This document shows positions 1-11,885 of a stretch of 64,000 nt of DNA, piece by piece. Numbering within the stretch: position 1 is the first letter of the stretch; each line of letters opens with the position of its first letter. Position numbers and translations under genes: made by a program. Location: the NCBI RefSeq assembly GCF_014839805.1, contig NC_051130.1:3720001-3784000 (forward strand). Reading direction: 5' to 3'. Source of the DNA: Manduca sexta (taxonomy: Eukaryota; Arthropoda; Insecta; Lepidoptera; Sphingidae). The notes beneath the pieces were generated by a model. The model made no database searches. It was not told where the DNA came from and saw nothing but the letters and a program-made list of their open reading frames with translations.

Positions 1-340
1 TATTTTTCAACACTCTGATGTATGAATCATCGCTACCTATTATAAGCTAAAAATCAAAATCCATTAGTAGGCATATAGGTAGGAATATAAATGATTTCTA
101 AATATAGGTTAAATGATGATTTATTTCAGCATAGAAGTGAATTAACTAATGAATATCCCATCCAAATATAATCGGTATATATATCGGCCTTATGCTTGTA
201 TTATTAATAAATAATATTATTATAATAATGTCTCTATTAAAAATCTTTACATAAAATTGGAAACATACAAGATGGCGCACCGTCGCCATGCATAAAATTT
301 TTCACACACACACACACAACTTATGTATCACTAAAAGGTT
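1..340. other. AT-rich intergenic DNA with short CA microsatellite
   Basis: No coding signal was seen. A short (CA)n run lies at about 303-318. The rest is unremarkable AT-rich sequence leading into a SINE. Confidence 0.5.
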
Positions 341-556
341 GTGCAGAGGCGCCACCAGGGCACCAACTTATCGCCAAGTGTATTCCGTCCTATGATGTGA
401 TAGGGGGAGAGGCTATCGCCATATCGGGCCCAAATTCCAGACTCTGGGCTGATACTAATACCCAAATATCACTTTGTTCGAGTCAGGATTTGAACCGAGG
501 ACCTCAGAGCGCTGCCGTACTGTTCATGCAGTACAACTACGCCACCAAGGCAGTCA
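341..556 (-). repeat. tRNA-derived SINE (copy 1)
   Basis: Read on the minus strand, the 5' end (about 553) shows a tRNA-like head: an A-box-like GGCGTAGTTG and a B box GGTTCAAATCC (complement of 486-496). The same sequence, with GCCACCAAGGCAG at one end, recurs at 8392-8574, so this is a dispersed family. The open frames across it (397-639) are not genes. Confidence 0.7.
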
Positions 557-1982
557 TAAGATTTTTCACTAAAGGATTAATTCCAAATTTGAATATAAAC
601 CCACCTCAGTTTCCCCATCCTTATCAAAGTCAAAAGTGATCATGGCACAGACTTTTCCTCCGACAACGTTCCAGAACAGTTCATCGCCTTCCCAAGTCAG
701 TCCATGCACGGAACTGTTGCCTCCTACTATGGCCAGAGTGTCTGTATATTTGCCAAAACTGCCCGTCATTATTATATTTACTCCATCTGGAGCTTCTCTG
801 AAGAAGAGATCAGTGTTTTCGTGGACATCATACGCTGAAAACGAAAATTGCGTAATTATAACGTGGCGGATAATGTGATAGGTTTAAACCTATTTAATAA
901 ATTAGTCGCTGCTTACGACAGATACGGGATGCCATGCTGGAATTCTTTAGATGCCCCCGAGCCACAGGGCAACCCACTAACCTTAGCACAGTTTAAAGAA
1001 GTTATAGGCATTTAGAAATACAGTTCTATTGTCGAAATTAAGTTTTCTGCAGCAAATTCCATTGCAGTTTTCCCTATTGTTGTAAGTACTTAAGTAGTTT
1101 TAACCAAATGAGCTGATTCGAAAGATCGTCTAGTTGTAGGGAGGTAATTATTTTATGCGTATACACGTAGCGCAGTTTTTTTTTAAAATTTAGCACTTAA
1201 GTATTTATACTTTTATATAATATAGTTTGATTAGATAGCTGAGATAAATAAATTTACGTAATAAAAATGTAAGTGGTGAAATAAACATATCTATCTTTAT
1301 GTTTCAACCTATATAACTCAATATTCGAGGATGTGTTTAAGTTTATTGTGGTGAGATAAGTAATGAAAACCGAGGATCCTGTCGGGAATAACCTAACTAT
1401 TTACTACAAGGAAAAAGTTTAATATTTCAATGGAAAATGTGGTATGATTAAATATTTTTAACTAGATATATTGTTAAATGCAATTATATTTTAAGTTGAC
1501 CATCTAAATTTAGTAGGTACATACATTTTAAATGTATAGGTACTTTTTTTATTTGTCGTTAGATGATAATAAGCATAAACATTTAAGTTTGTTCCGTCCT
1601 ACAAATGCTTGTAAAAGACATTAAGTAAACTACAAAATAAAATTAGACTCTAGGGAGCATTGGTAAGCGTAACTTCCAAATATTATAAATGTGCATATAA
1701 ACTACCCTCATTTATAACCAAAACAGAAGTTCCATTTTACCCAGAATTTGTGTAGGTGACCCGATAAGTAACATATCTCTGGCAGTGTTAGGTCTTAATG
1801 GGCCTGCCGCAAGTGCCACTACAGCCTGACTCAGATTCAGTTCGGACACTTCTCCATGGGCCTGTGATCGTTGCGTTCTGCCACTTGCCACAGCCCCATA
1901 TGGGTGGTGGATTATTATCTAAAATTAAATTGTTTATTAAATTATGCATATATTTTAAATTAGTGTAGTACTGATAATTGCT
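557..1982. other. Gene-free AT-rich stretch
   Basis: No supported gene. A GC-richer block at about 1790-1905, with words such as CCACTTGCCACAG, looks like an old dispersed repeat, but no second copy occurs in this window. The rest holds short AT-rich open frames without splice or family support. Confidence 0.4.
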
Positions 1983-2135
1983 GCTTAGGTGGCGCAGTTA
2001 TTTCTCGGAACCACTGCTGTGGATGAGGTCTCATGTTCGAGTCCGGGGTCGGAAAATGTGACATTGGATATGACCGTTTAGTACGAGCCCCAGATTTTAA
2101 TATTATGCCCGGTAAATAGAAATACGCTCGTCCCT
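1983..2135 (+). repeat. tRNA-derived SINE head
   Basis: A-box-like GTGGCGCAGTTAT at about 1990 is followed by a B box TGTTCGAGTCC at 2034-2044. A non-tRNA body with wording typical of moth SINEs follows. It has no cloverleaf, so it is not a functional tRNA. Confidence 0.6.
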
Positions 2136-2962
2136 TTAATTAGTATAAAATAAATTAACATAACTGACGAAATGTGAATGTGATAAAAATACTGTATACC
2201 CCTGAGAAAGGTAAAAAGTCCTTATGCTCTATAGTACTACACCAACGCAAATAAATTAAGTACTTATATTTTTTGTTTTCTTGCCTCCCGATGAATGGCC
2301 TTATTCGTTTTTTTAATTGTTAAAATATGGAACAATAATCATCTAGATGTTTATTAGAATGATCACTGTTCCATTTTTTATCTTAAATACTTGTTCATAA
2401 ATAACAATACTTATATCGTATTTTTTTTTTAATAATAACAATCGTTTCCTATGCTGTTACTTCTCATACTTTATCATATCCAGCAGATGCAGTAAGGCAT
2501 GGATGTGTTCCATCATATTTCGCTATAACGGCTACACCTGGAGTTACTTTGTGATTTAACTCCAATTTGAACACCGGCTGCACCGTAGACATTTGCATTT
2601 TTTACCACTCTGTGTTTTGTTTACCACTAATTAACTATAACCAACGAGCGCTATAACGATGTTTGAACTCCATTGCTATAGTAACTAGATGTCTAAATGG
2701 ATGCTATGCCTATTATGTAATAATGAATCATTAATTATTGAAAATAAATGTGTAACTCCAGAGATTACAATTTTAAATTATTTTAACTGCATTTATTTAA
2801 CCTAGTCTCTTTTTATCTTTCATTACTTAAAAAGGAAATTGCTTAGGGTAGTATAGAACGATTTTCGTTGCCAAGTAAATGGTGCGTTGATAAGCAATTG
2901 TCAATGTCAAATTGACAAGCCAAGTCGAGATTCGAATCGAATTTAGACCAGACCCGTTTAAC
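2136..2962. other. Gene-free AT-rich stretch before gap
   Basis: Only AT-rich sequence with homopolymer T runs was seen. No coding or RNA gene is supported. Confidence 0.4.
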
Positions 2963-3462
2963 NNNNNNNNNNNNNNNNNNNNNNNNNNNNNNNNNNNNNN
3001 NNNNNNNNNNNNNNNNNNNNNNNNNNNNNNNNNNNNNNNNNNNNNNNNNNNNNNNNNNNNNNNNNNNNNNNNNNNNNNNNNNNNNNNNNNNNNNNNNNNN
3101 NNNNNNNNNNNNNNNNNNNNNNNNNNNNNNNNNNNNNNNNNNNNNNNNNNNNNNNNNNNNNNNNNNNNNNNNNNNNNNNNNNNNNNNNNNNNNNNNNNNN
3201 NNNNNNNNNNNNNNNNNNNNNNNNNNNNNNNNNNNNNNNNNNNNNNNNNNNNNNNNNNNNNNNNNNNNNNNNNNNNNNNNNNNNNNNNNNNNNNNNNNNN
3301 NNNNNNNNNNNNNNNNNNNNNNNNNNNNNNNNNNNNNNNNNNNNNNNNNNNNNNNNNNNNNNNNNNNNNNNNNNNNNNNNNNNNNNNNNNNNNNNNNNNN
3401 NNNNNNNNNNNNNNNNNNNNNNNNNNNNNNNNNNNNNNNNNNNNNNNNNNNNNNNNNNNNNN
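2963..3462. other. Assembly gap (500 N)
   Basis: Exactly 500 N, the same length as the second gap, so the length is probably a scaffolding placeholder. Open frames that bridge it are artefacts. Confidence 0.99.
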
Positions 3463-3479
3463 TTAGATAATACGAAATA

Positions 3480-3700
3480 TCCAAGGGACGCGATCCAGAT
3501 GGCCCACTTTCGTGGCGCAGTGTACTCGCCGGTCGGTACAGTGCGGACCGGTTTTGTTTACATTAACGTTCGAAGGCCGCGCTAGTGTGCATGACCGCGC
3601 CTGTGTGCGTCACGTCGCTACGTCACTTTGTTTACATCTGCACTGGTGTGCGTTTTGTGTACACCGGATTATATTTTACAAATGTGCGTGAGGTCTTATC
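3480..3700. promoter_or_regulatory. GC/CpG-rich island after the gap
   Basis: This block is much richer in CpG than its surroundings and repeats CGTCAC and GTTTACAT words. It could be a promoter or enhancer; no exon could be defined. Inference from composition only. Confidence 0.25.
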
Positions 3701-4170
3701 TGGGATACCAGGTATTTAATTTGAGTTTAGAGTATTTTTTACTAATATTAGATAAATGGGAAATTCATGTTTCGATTAAAATATTATAAAAATTATGTAG
3801 TTTAATTAACGTTTATTATGGTTAATTTTGTTTAGGTATGTCCTTTAAAATCGAGAGATATTTTAGAATGGACAACAATATTGTTTTAAAATAGAAAATG
3901 AGACGCGGAGTTTAAAAGTGATTACCTGGCTGTCTACTAATTACAAAAACATATTTTGTGGTTATAAACAGAAATAGGTTAATTAAAATGTCGGTGGGCA
4001 CCCAGTTAACGTTTCAACACGGGAAAAAGTTTAAATTTATTTTATGGTATATTTAGCATGTTAATTGTACATTTAAAACAATAAAATACCTAATAATTTT
4101 AATTATAGTTCCAAAAGTTTATCGATAATCATATTTCAGTAATTCTCGGATTATACTAATCATAATCGGG
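3701..4170. other. Gene-free AT-rich stretch
   Basis: AT-rich sequence between two CpG-rich blocks. No coding exon or recognisable repeat was seen. Confidence 0.4.
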
Positions 4171-4174
4171 TACC

Positions 4175-4400
4175 CCGAATACGTCACGCGATGCGGGCGG
4201 CGGGCGGCAGCCGGCACGTGAGCGTGTGGGTGTGTTCGCGTGCTGGCGTGACGTCACGCGCCGTGTCGTCACGCGCGCGCCCTTGTGTGCGCCGTGTACG
4301 TGTAGTCGCGCGTCAGTGTGCGCGTCGAGCGGTCGTGTCCGCGCCGCCATCTCTGTTCGTTGCATTTTGTGACCTTAACCGTCTGACGTGCATTCCGTCT
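4175..4400. promoter_or_regulatory. CpG-rich island with CRE and E-box palindromes
   Basis: A dense CpG block in otherwise AT-rich DNA. It contains an E-box CACGTG (4215-4220), a full CRE palindrome TGACGTCA (4249-4256), further TCACGCG words and a GCCGCCAT word near 4345. Open frames on both strands here reflect low stop-codon frequency, not coding. A promoter or first non-coding exon is plausible; no transcript could be defined. Confidence 0.35.
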
Positions 4401-5085
4401 TTACATAATTATCTAATGCATTGTAAACATACTTTACGACTAGTTAATGCGCGTTGAGTTTCCCACGATTCTTTAAATATTACTGTGATCAGGACATTAT
4501 CAGATGCAAGTTGTGGGGATCTTTAACACACTTAAGATCCAAAACATGTGGGAATGTATTTACGGATGGACTAACTAAAGCATAATACAATCATCCGTAC
4601 ATTTCTGCAACTGCATCATCATGCTTTAGGCGTGAGCACTGCCGACATGTGATTGATACCTTTCTGCCTACCCTGACAGAAGCGTGATGCTATGTAGATC
4701 CTAAAACAGGATTAGGACACGTCCGCTGCACGTCTAGTCCATTGGTATTCAGCCTCGGGCTGTTTCCCGGAATCGACCGTCCGACCTTCTCTGGTGCCAA
4801 ACTTCGTGGAAATCAATTGAGATGTGTGGGGTCATCTATCATGTCTGGAAACTAATTCGGTACGGGTTGGAGTTTTTATAGAGACGAAAGTAACGCTCGC
4901 TTGATGTATGAGCTTATTCTGTATGACAGTGTAAACGCGTAACGCGGCCGTGTCATGTTATCTTCAAGAAATGTGCGTGGAATGGTATTCTGTAAGCCAA
5001 ATTTCTATAGTCCTAAGCATGATGCGTTGTGTTACGTGCTTGTTACGCACTGTTAAAATAACGTGCGGGATAGAGAATAAGGCCC
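4401..5085. other. Gene-free stretch
   Basis: Mixed composition. The open frame at 4950-5168 runs into repeat sequence and is not supported. Part of 4640-4800 may be an old repeat. Confidence 0.35.
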
Positions 5086-5145
5086 CAGTGGCGAAGGAAC
5101 CGTATTACTTGATTCCTGCTGGCTTCCTTTCATGTAGAATTGCTG
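5086..5145 (+). repeat. Partial hAT MITE, left end
   Basis: It starts with the hAT-type terminus CAGTGGCGAAG and continues with GATTCCTGCTGGCTTCC, as in the complete copy at 38,807-38,971. The right end is absent, so this is a truncated copy. Confidence 0.55.
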
Positions 5146-5152
5146 TAGGAAA

Positions 5153-5761
5153 TAGTAGCGTAGCTTGATATAGAAAGGCCCTATATCTTATATGTGTTGG
5201 GGGCTCTACAGGGCAGTGCGAACTTTTGGCTGCATAGTTTAATGTAAGTATGAGCTAGGGTTGCAAGATTTTTCCAGCCTTTTAGGGACAAATGACTAAA
5301 TGTAATATTTACCAGGGATAAATAAGGAACGAAATTATTTTGTGTCATTTTTTTTATACTTTTTCGAATATCGTGTTAGTTTTAACATATTTTTATTCTA
5401 TAATGATTTCTTATGTTTACGCGAATGTTAGACATTGAAATAAAAACTAAAAACTATTTAAACGGATTTTATCGCGGTTTTTTATATTATTATTTTCTCC
5501 CGACGTTTCGAAAATTTTAAACACCGAGTTTTTTAAATACCGAGTGGTATTGACATGTACGCGAAAATGCGAACGTTGCCTGCGTGAGTACTTGTCAATC
5601 GTAGATTGATCGATTTACGGAACAGAGCCTGTTCTGCCAGGACATTTTAAAATGTGCCTAAAATACAGGACGTCCGGGAAAATACGGGACTTCTGGCTAA
5701 TATAGGCCAAGAAGGGCCCCGTATCACTGATTCGGCTGATACAGCGGTAGATACGCCCCAG
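5153..5761 (+). repeat. hAT-like repeat 'B', copy 1, interrupted
   Basis: The left part (about 5153-5261) and right part (about 5701-5761) match, on the opposite strand, the repeat at 46,171-46,338 and 43,632-43,646. Termini resemble TAGTAGCGTAGCTTG and GGTAGATACGCCCCAG. About 440 bp of other sequence interrupts it, including a Penelope terminal repeat. Its right end supplies the empty-site comparison for the 2.5-kb hAT element in MCM4 intron 6. Confidence 0.55.
5403..5515 (+). repeat. Solo Penelope-like terminal repeat
   Basis: Nearly identical to 29,318-29,430, from TTTCTTATGTTTACGCG through ATCGCGGTTTTTTATATT to CTCCCGACGTTTCGAA. At 29 kb this sequence bounds a Penelope-like element, so here it is a solo or truncated end. 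Confidence 0.7.
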
Positions 5762-8391
5762 GAAACTAATGATCTATGATAGATTCTACATAAGTTTTAC
5801 ATAGCCCTAAGCTGGCAGGCATTGGGCTATATCGACCCTGCGCCACTGCGCAATCACACGATACCTATTAGTGGTATAGCCTACCTTTGGCCAGACAAAT
5901 AACAGACTACTGTTCAAAGATGATACCTTATGATCGCGATATGCGCAGGAAACATTTGAACTACCTCTTAAGAATGGCTACAAGTTTGACCGACAAGTCG
6001 TACAAAGTTAATGTTTTGCGATTTGTTCATTCCCTCTTCGTGACGAAATGTAGAGGACAAGTGTCATAGGAATTTGCTATCGTTAGCAATCGTACTGTGC
6101 AATTTTATAACTCCAAAGCAACAGATCCAGTTTAGAAGTAATAGACAATGCGGCAATATTTTCCCAAAAGGTCTTACATACCAAAGATCTTCCACAAAAT
6201 ATTTTTTTCTAGAAATATGACAAATCCACAATCGAACTTTTAATAAATAAAAACAATTCATATAAGCTGATAAAATTGCGCGTACGCACTATGATTGGTA
6301 AGGTTTTTGTAAAAATGTACACTGTATCGCTAAGAGAAAACGCGAGACATTATCGCAACGGCATTTTTGTTAATTGATTAGATCATTTCCTTACAGTATT
6401 ACATTGTACATATTATTTTGGAATTTGCTTGAAATGTACACAAATAATCCCTTTTCAAACATTTCACAAACAGTTTGTATATATCATAACCAACTTTTGG
6501 CTTTGAATTCCTTTTTAAATACACTTATATTTTCATATTCATTAAACACTTACGCAGTCCTCATGTAAATAAAACATTACTTTGTTTACATCTCAGTAAA
6601 TTTATATTTACATTTTGATTTATTTAAATTATAAATGTATTATTACACAGTGCATTAGGGTGTTAAATTGGCACCGAGCAAAAAATTTCGGCAAAAATCT
6701 CTACTTCGAAAATCTTTTGATCAATGGAAAAGTAATTTGTTACGCTCTCACTGTCAAACCATTGATACTATAAAAGATTGCACAATTTCGGCAACTCTGT
6801 TATATTCTCTCATAGTAGTGTGTACCGGAAAGTTGAGTACGCTAGAAGTCTGCGCAGCGCCTTAGTTAAAAAATGCATAATTACAAATCTATTCCTCACT
6901 CGTGCATCGCTTTCAGCACCTGCCGCACAGGTGGTAAGAATCTATTAGCGTCGCAATACGTGCTCTGTCACTAGCCGCCATCTTTGTTTCCGTTCCCTCA
7001 CGTTTGGTAAACATTTGATAACACTATGGCCTGTTTTTGTTAAGAAGTACGTTAATATTACTTCACAATAAAAAGGGAAAATTAAAAAAAGAGTACGATC
7101 ATTAAATACGGATTTGAAAAAGGAAAGCTAATTAATCAGCCAGTTTCGCCGGAAAGGATACTGGCCGTTTAAGATGGATTCGACTCGTAGTAGGAGTGGC
7201 GTGTGATTCGAAATTCAAAATTTGCCGAGACTAGACTGCCATGACCGGATACTAGGCAACTTGGCCGGACGAGGCAACTATCTTGGGCTTTATAAGATAC
7301 CGGATTAAGTGGAAGTAAATTGTGACAAAGATATATCGATATCCGATTGCGGAAATCCATATTAATATAATATATATTTTAACGCGATCATGACGTTAAT
7401 TAGGAATGATATAATTACAGGTCCAATAGCTAGAAATTAATAAGAACATTCACTGCGCCACTATACAGAGACTTATAAATAAAGACATTTGCAAGCCAAA
7501 TCAATGCGTGCTTTAAAACATATTAATTAAAATTTTAAATTCCACAAGTACAATGGAACTGTCTTGAAAAATTATGGCCTGATTTAAGTATCGTATTGTC
7601 CAGTTGTAGCCTCGATACTGCAGTACTTTAAGAATTCCCAAGCACCTTCTGCTTTTACAATATTACCACAGAAAATTATGGATATATGTTTAAATATTAT
7701 ATTGATTAATTAATCAATAGGAATACCTAAATATATCTAAAAAAGTGTTATAACGCATGGTTTCACCGCCCAGCCCATCTGTCACTACAGGCACGTACTC
7801 ACCGCTCATACGCAATGCAAATGACCCCCACATTATCGCTCATATCCGGACGGCCGCTAATTTATCGCCAGCGAGTGCATTTTATTTCACCCACTAAGGG
7901 TTTTGTGACAATTTATTGTTTCCGTATTTGGTGGGAATCGAGTTGGGAATTTTGTTTTTGTCCTTACATTGTACTGGATCTGGATTTTATTATTGTCGTA
8001 CGCTAGATTTCCGAGTAGAAACCACTGCATTGTTCATTTCTGCCGTCAATCAGTCATGTAAGTTAGGAATCGAATGGTCATACTGAGGAGCATGCTCAAG
8101 ATCAAGCTAATGGAAAAACTAGAAAATCAGGATCGTGGCATTACGCTAGGAAGCGAAGTATTTAGAAACATGAAAAAGCACGTTCTAAAATACAATTTAT
8201 AAATAAAATATACTTTGGAGGCACGATAATTTGAAACAAAAAAAAATATTCTTCTTGCTTTGCACATAAATTAACGCTTTCAGTAGTAGAGGATGCGCGT
8301 GCCTAGCAGTGACGAAGCATAATATAATAGGTATGTTATTATACACACATTGACGCCTTTTATCCACGAAGAGGTAGGTAAAGATACAACA
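5762..8391. other. Gene-free stretch
   Basis: No supported gene. 6660-6870 looks like an old repeat of unknown family. At 6972-6996 a GCCGCCATCTTTGTTTCC motif, with a YY1/Pho-type GCCAT core, sits beside a TCACGTTTGG word; it could be a weak promoter, without transcript support. Confidence 0.35.
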
Positions 8392-8574
8392 AGTGCAGCC
8401 ACGTCACCGAGTATTCCATCCCATAATGTGATACAGGCAAGCCTATCGCCATACCGGGCACAAATCAGACTCCGGGCTAATACTGAGTGGAAAAAGTCAA
8501 TATCACTGTCCGACTCAGGGATGGAGCCTGAGAACTCAGCACTGCAACCTAATGTAAATACGCCACCAAGGCAG
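8392..8574 (-). repeat. tRNA-derived SINE (copy 2)
   Basis: Same family as 341-556, with the shared end GCCACCAAGGCAG. The B box is degenerate (GGCTCCATCC on the minus strand), indicating an older copy. The open frames 8280-8739 are explained by this and the adjoining repeat. Confidence 0.6.
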
Positions 8575-8587
8575 TTAACAAATTCAT

Positions 8588-8775
8588 CATTATCAGCCGC
8601 AGGATGTCCACTGCTGAACATGGGCCTCCTCCCAAGATCTTCAGATCGACCATTGCTAAACATAGGCAGTCGAAATACCTCAAAGATTTCCAGATCGACC
8701 TATTGGAAACCCGCATCCAGCGATCTCCTGAGACTTTGATTAGGCAATCTGTCCACCTCGTGGGTGGATGATAAA
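8588..8775. repeat. LINE 3'-end-like fragment
   Basis: Contains TGTCCACTGCTGAACATGGG followed by CCTCCTCCC, wording typical of an abundant lepidopteran RTE-like LINE or composite SINE tail. A related phrase, CCCACTGTTGGACACGGGCC, lies in the SINE at 30.6 kb. Family assignment is from memory. Confidence 0.45.
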
Positions 8776-9420
8776 TTATTATGGACCTAGTTAGTATATA
8801 ATTACGTATAAATTCCTTTGTAAACAATTCCACGCAACATTGATATGTATGTAGCCAGTGGAACATGTCCTTCCGGCCCTGACAAGTAAGGCCAGATGTC
8901 AGACGTGCGGAACTCAGCAGTGTGCCCTATCTACAAGTGTAAAGTAATATAACGAACAATGTAAACTACATTGTATTTAACACCAGATACAGTGAAAAAA
9001 TGTATTTATGCGTATGCGCATGTTTTTAGTAGAGATAAGGAGAGATGTAATAATTGACCTCACCTTTCGCCTAATTTGTTCCTTCATTGCGTTTTGCGAC
9101 AGTGGACAGTTAGGGCCTTATTTACAAATGAAACTCACCTTCGAGTAGCATCTCAGGTAGACATATAATGTATTGAACTATTTAATAATCCAAGCTTAAG
9201 CTGTCATTATGACCTTGTTCTTAGCTCAGCCGCCGCTGTTAAGTAAACAATACACAAATGTCAAAATACGTCTTACGCAGTGACTTAAGATATTTAAGAT
9301 GTTGCTATCTGTTTATTAAACAGCGACGACCTTAAGATGCTGACTAATTTGACAGCGTCTCAGCTGATATCGCACTTCAGAGCGGAATTAAGTTGCATCC
9401 ATGAATACAGTCCTGATTAA
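8776..9420. other. Gene-free stretch
   Basis: AT-rich non-coding DNA. No gene or repeat recognised. Confidence 0.4.
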
Positions 9421-9423
9421 AAT

Positions 9424-9632
9424 TAAATTGTAATCATTTGTACACTTCTATGTTATTTCATATATCTTGATACTTTTTAAGGTCCTAAAACTCAAACTAA
9501 ATAGTAATCATATTATGTACATTTATACGTTATTTCATACATCTTAATACTTTTTAAGGTCCTAAGACTCAAATTAAATAGTAATCATTTGTACATTTAT
9601 ACATTATTTCATACATCTTGATACTTTTAAAC
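9424..9632. repeat. Short tandem array, about 75-bp period
   Basis: GTAATCATTTGTACA-type units start at 9430, 9504 and 9581, so the spacing is 74-77 bp over roughly 2.7 copies. Each contains TTATTTCATA and CTTTTTAAGGTCCTAA. Non-coding minisatellite of unknown origin. Confidence 0.75.
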
Positions 9633-11139
9633 AAAATAAAAACGGAGAATTTAAATTGTCCGTAACAAAAAACGGTCGAGCGATATCGATGTTATCTATC
9701 TTAACGACTTTATTAACACAGTTTAATAACGTTAATTACACCTCATGAGAATGGACATTAACCTCTCGATTTTCTACGCATCCGCTTCGGAGCATTGACA
9801 TTGACGCCAAACATATGTTTGACGATATCATTTAATAAAAAGTAGTATTTGAGTTATTTTGAAAATAAAAAAATTAATAATATACGATTATGATTTTTCA
9901 TATTTGTTTTTATATTCTCTTTAGTTTTTTTCTTTATCTCTGATTTGTACTGTATTTATTTTCTTATATTTGGAATTTTAATATTTTTATACATTCATAA
10001 TATTCTTATTCTGAATTTATGTATAGTGTTTTACGATTATTTTGTAATGCCATTGGTTTATTTACCGCTCAACAGTCAGATAATATTAGACCCATAAAAA
10101 TTACCGTAACTTTTCCTACTTTCAACTTTGACATTGGCAAAATCATCGTCTGCCAACGATGGAGCCACAATCTAAAAATTGAATTGAATTAGTTTATTTT
10201 GGTATTAGTAAAGTGATATTTGTTTTTCTGCTCAGTATCAGCCCGGAATCTGAATTTGTGGCGATATGGCGAAGTTAAAGAAAAAAAAAACTCTAATTAT
10301 TAATTTTGAGAAACATTACACATTTTTTCGGTGGAAACTAATTTATTAAATTCCAGCCTCAGGGGCGACTGATCGGTTATGTTGGGGTCACCAGTCTATA
10401 ACCCTGCGATGGACAGAATCCTACCACCCTACACGGGCATACCAACCCAAACATCGTTATATCACTGGCATTATGAACCAGCACGTTTGCCTTAATATAA
10501 AAAAACAGAGGTGCAACGTACCAGTGAATACCCTCATATTACAACAAGACAATGAACCTGCGGAGTAAATGTTTGCACAATTTTTATAACATATGTTTAA
10601 TAAGAAATGCGCAGTTTTATCGCCAAATGCCTTGGAGGTGAAGTACTGTTGAAGTTATATTATAGAAATTGTGCGTAGCTGCGTGAACCTGGCTTTATAT
10701 TCTTAAGTCTGTACTCGATTTTTGCTATTTAGTTCAGTCTATGGTTGCACCTCTCTTATTGTCTTTGACATACAAAATGGGCTGTGTAATGCTATTGTAC
10801 AAATATTAATGTAATGACTGATTAATCCGAGTAAATAAAAATACGAAACGTGTAAAATCTCGTTTAGTTACACTAGGTATGACTGCGGTGGTCTCTGTTT
10901 TGATTCCCTGGTAGGGTAGACTGAGTTATTCTTAGCATTAACCAGGACTGGAGAGCGGTGAACAATAAAGCTCGCCTTCTATAGGTTACCGTCATGCAGT
11001 CTTAGCACATTGTGATATATACCTATCCAATGTAACATTTATAAATTCACGATATTATTGCAATATTTAAATGTAAATCATTGTAACACGTTGAAGTAGT
11101 TATCTATACTCTATTTATTTTAGATGGAGACATTATTCC
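9633..11139. other. Gene-free AT-rich stretch
   Basis: No coding exon, RNA gene or clear repeat could be supported here. Confidence 0.4.
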
Positions 11140-11470
11140 GTATTATACTACTAAAGCCGGTACGACGAAAAAAAACAGCGGGTATTTATAGCGCGAAACG
11201 TCTTCATGCGGGCAAATACAAACCAACGGCTAGTTAATTTTCAACGTCAACCATTAGACTGATAATTTGCTGTTCCTTGCAACGCATTACCTGAAGTAGT
11301 TTACATGTATGCAAATACCCGCGGTCACACGTGGCTTGGCGCGACAGCTGCCGATGCCGCGATATTGTCGCTTTCCGACTGGAATTAAATATTTCCTAGT
11401 ATAGGGGCTTCGTTGCGGCTTAACCGTTTCTGTCCTGGCAAATTAATATCAACGTTTGATCTTGATACTT
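11140..11470. promoter_or_regulatory. Candidate conserved non-coding/enhancer island
   Basis: Balanced-composition island in AT-rich DNA with no open frame. It contains CAGCTG (E-box), TAATTTGC and TTAATTTTC words and an ATGCAAATAC octamer-like word near 11,310. It resembles a cis-regulatory module. Inference from composition and motifs only. Confidence 0.25.
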
Positions 11471-11734
11471 GTCCTGTTCTGGGATTAAAAGGATACAGTT
11501 AAAGTTCTCTACCTGCCAATGTAAGTATCAAAATTTGTTCAGCCGCTTTATAGATTAAAAAAAAGTACTTAAATTATTTTAGTAAAATAAGAAAGAGCTA
11601 GAAAAAATTACGTTTATCAATAAATTCATCGCAATTAATTTTGATCAATAAAAAAAAACATTAAATTCTTTCGCGGACGAGTCAAATAAAAATAAACCTC
11701 AAGCGTTAGACTAGTGCCTACGATAACGCGAACT

Positions 11735-11885
11735 GGTTTTTATAGCTGTGGGTCAGGTATGTGACGTCATCGCGTATTGCACATGGGACGTAATTGTAAT
11801 TACCGACGGGGGCTATGACCGCCCCGAGATAGTGCTGTGCATTTTTATGCGGCGCGAGATGTAATTGGTGTGAGATGTAGGCGGA
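11735..11885. promoter_or_regulatory. Candidate enhancer with CRE and homeodomain palindrome
   Basis: Holds a full CRE palindrome TGACGTCA at 11,762-11,769 and TAATTGTAATTA at 11,791-11,802, a double homeodomain core. TTTTTATGCGG and GTAATTGG follow. The clustering within 150 bp suggests a regulatory module; no gene is attached to it within the window. Confidence 0.3.

Noticed and set aside
2843..3484. Long open frames on both strands across the first gap
   Set aside because: They are almost wholly N; no real coding sequence supports them.
4156..4457. Opposite-strand open frames in the CpG-rich block
   Set aside because: GC-rich DNA has few stop codons. The peptides are low-complexity Arg/Val/Ala strings with no family match.
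8280..8866. Three overlapping frames of 105-129 codons
   Set aside because: They lie over a SINE and a LINE-like fragment, both recognised as dispersed repeats.
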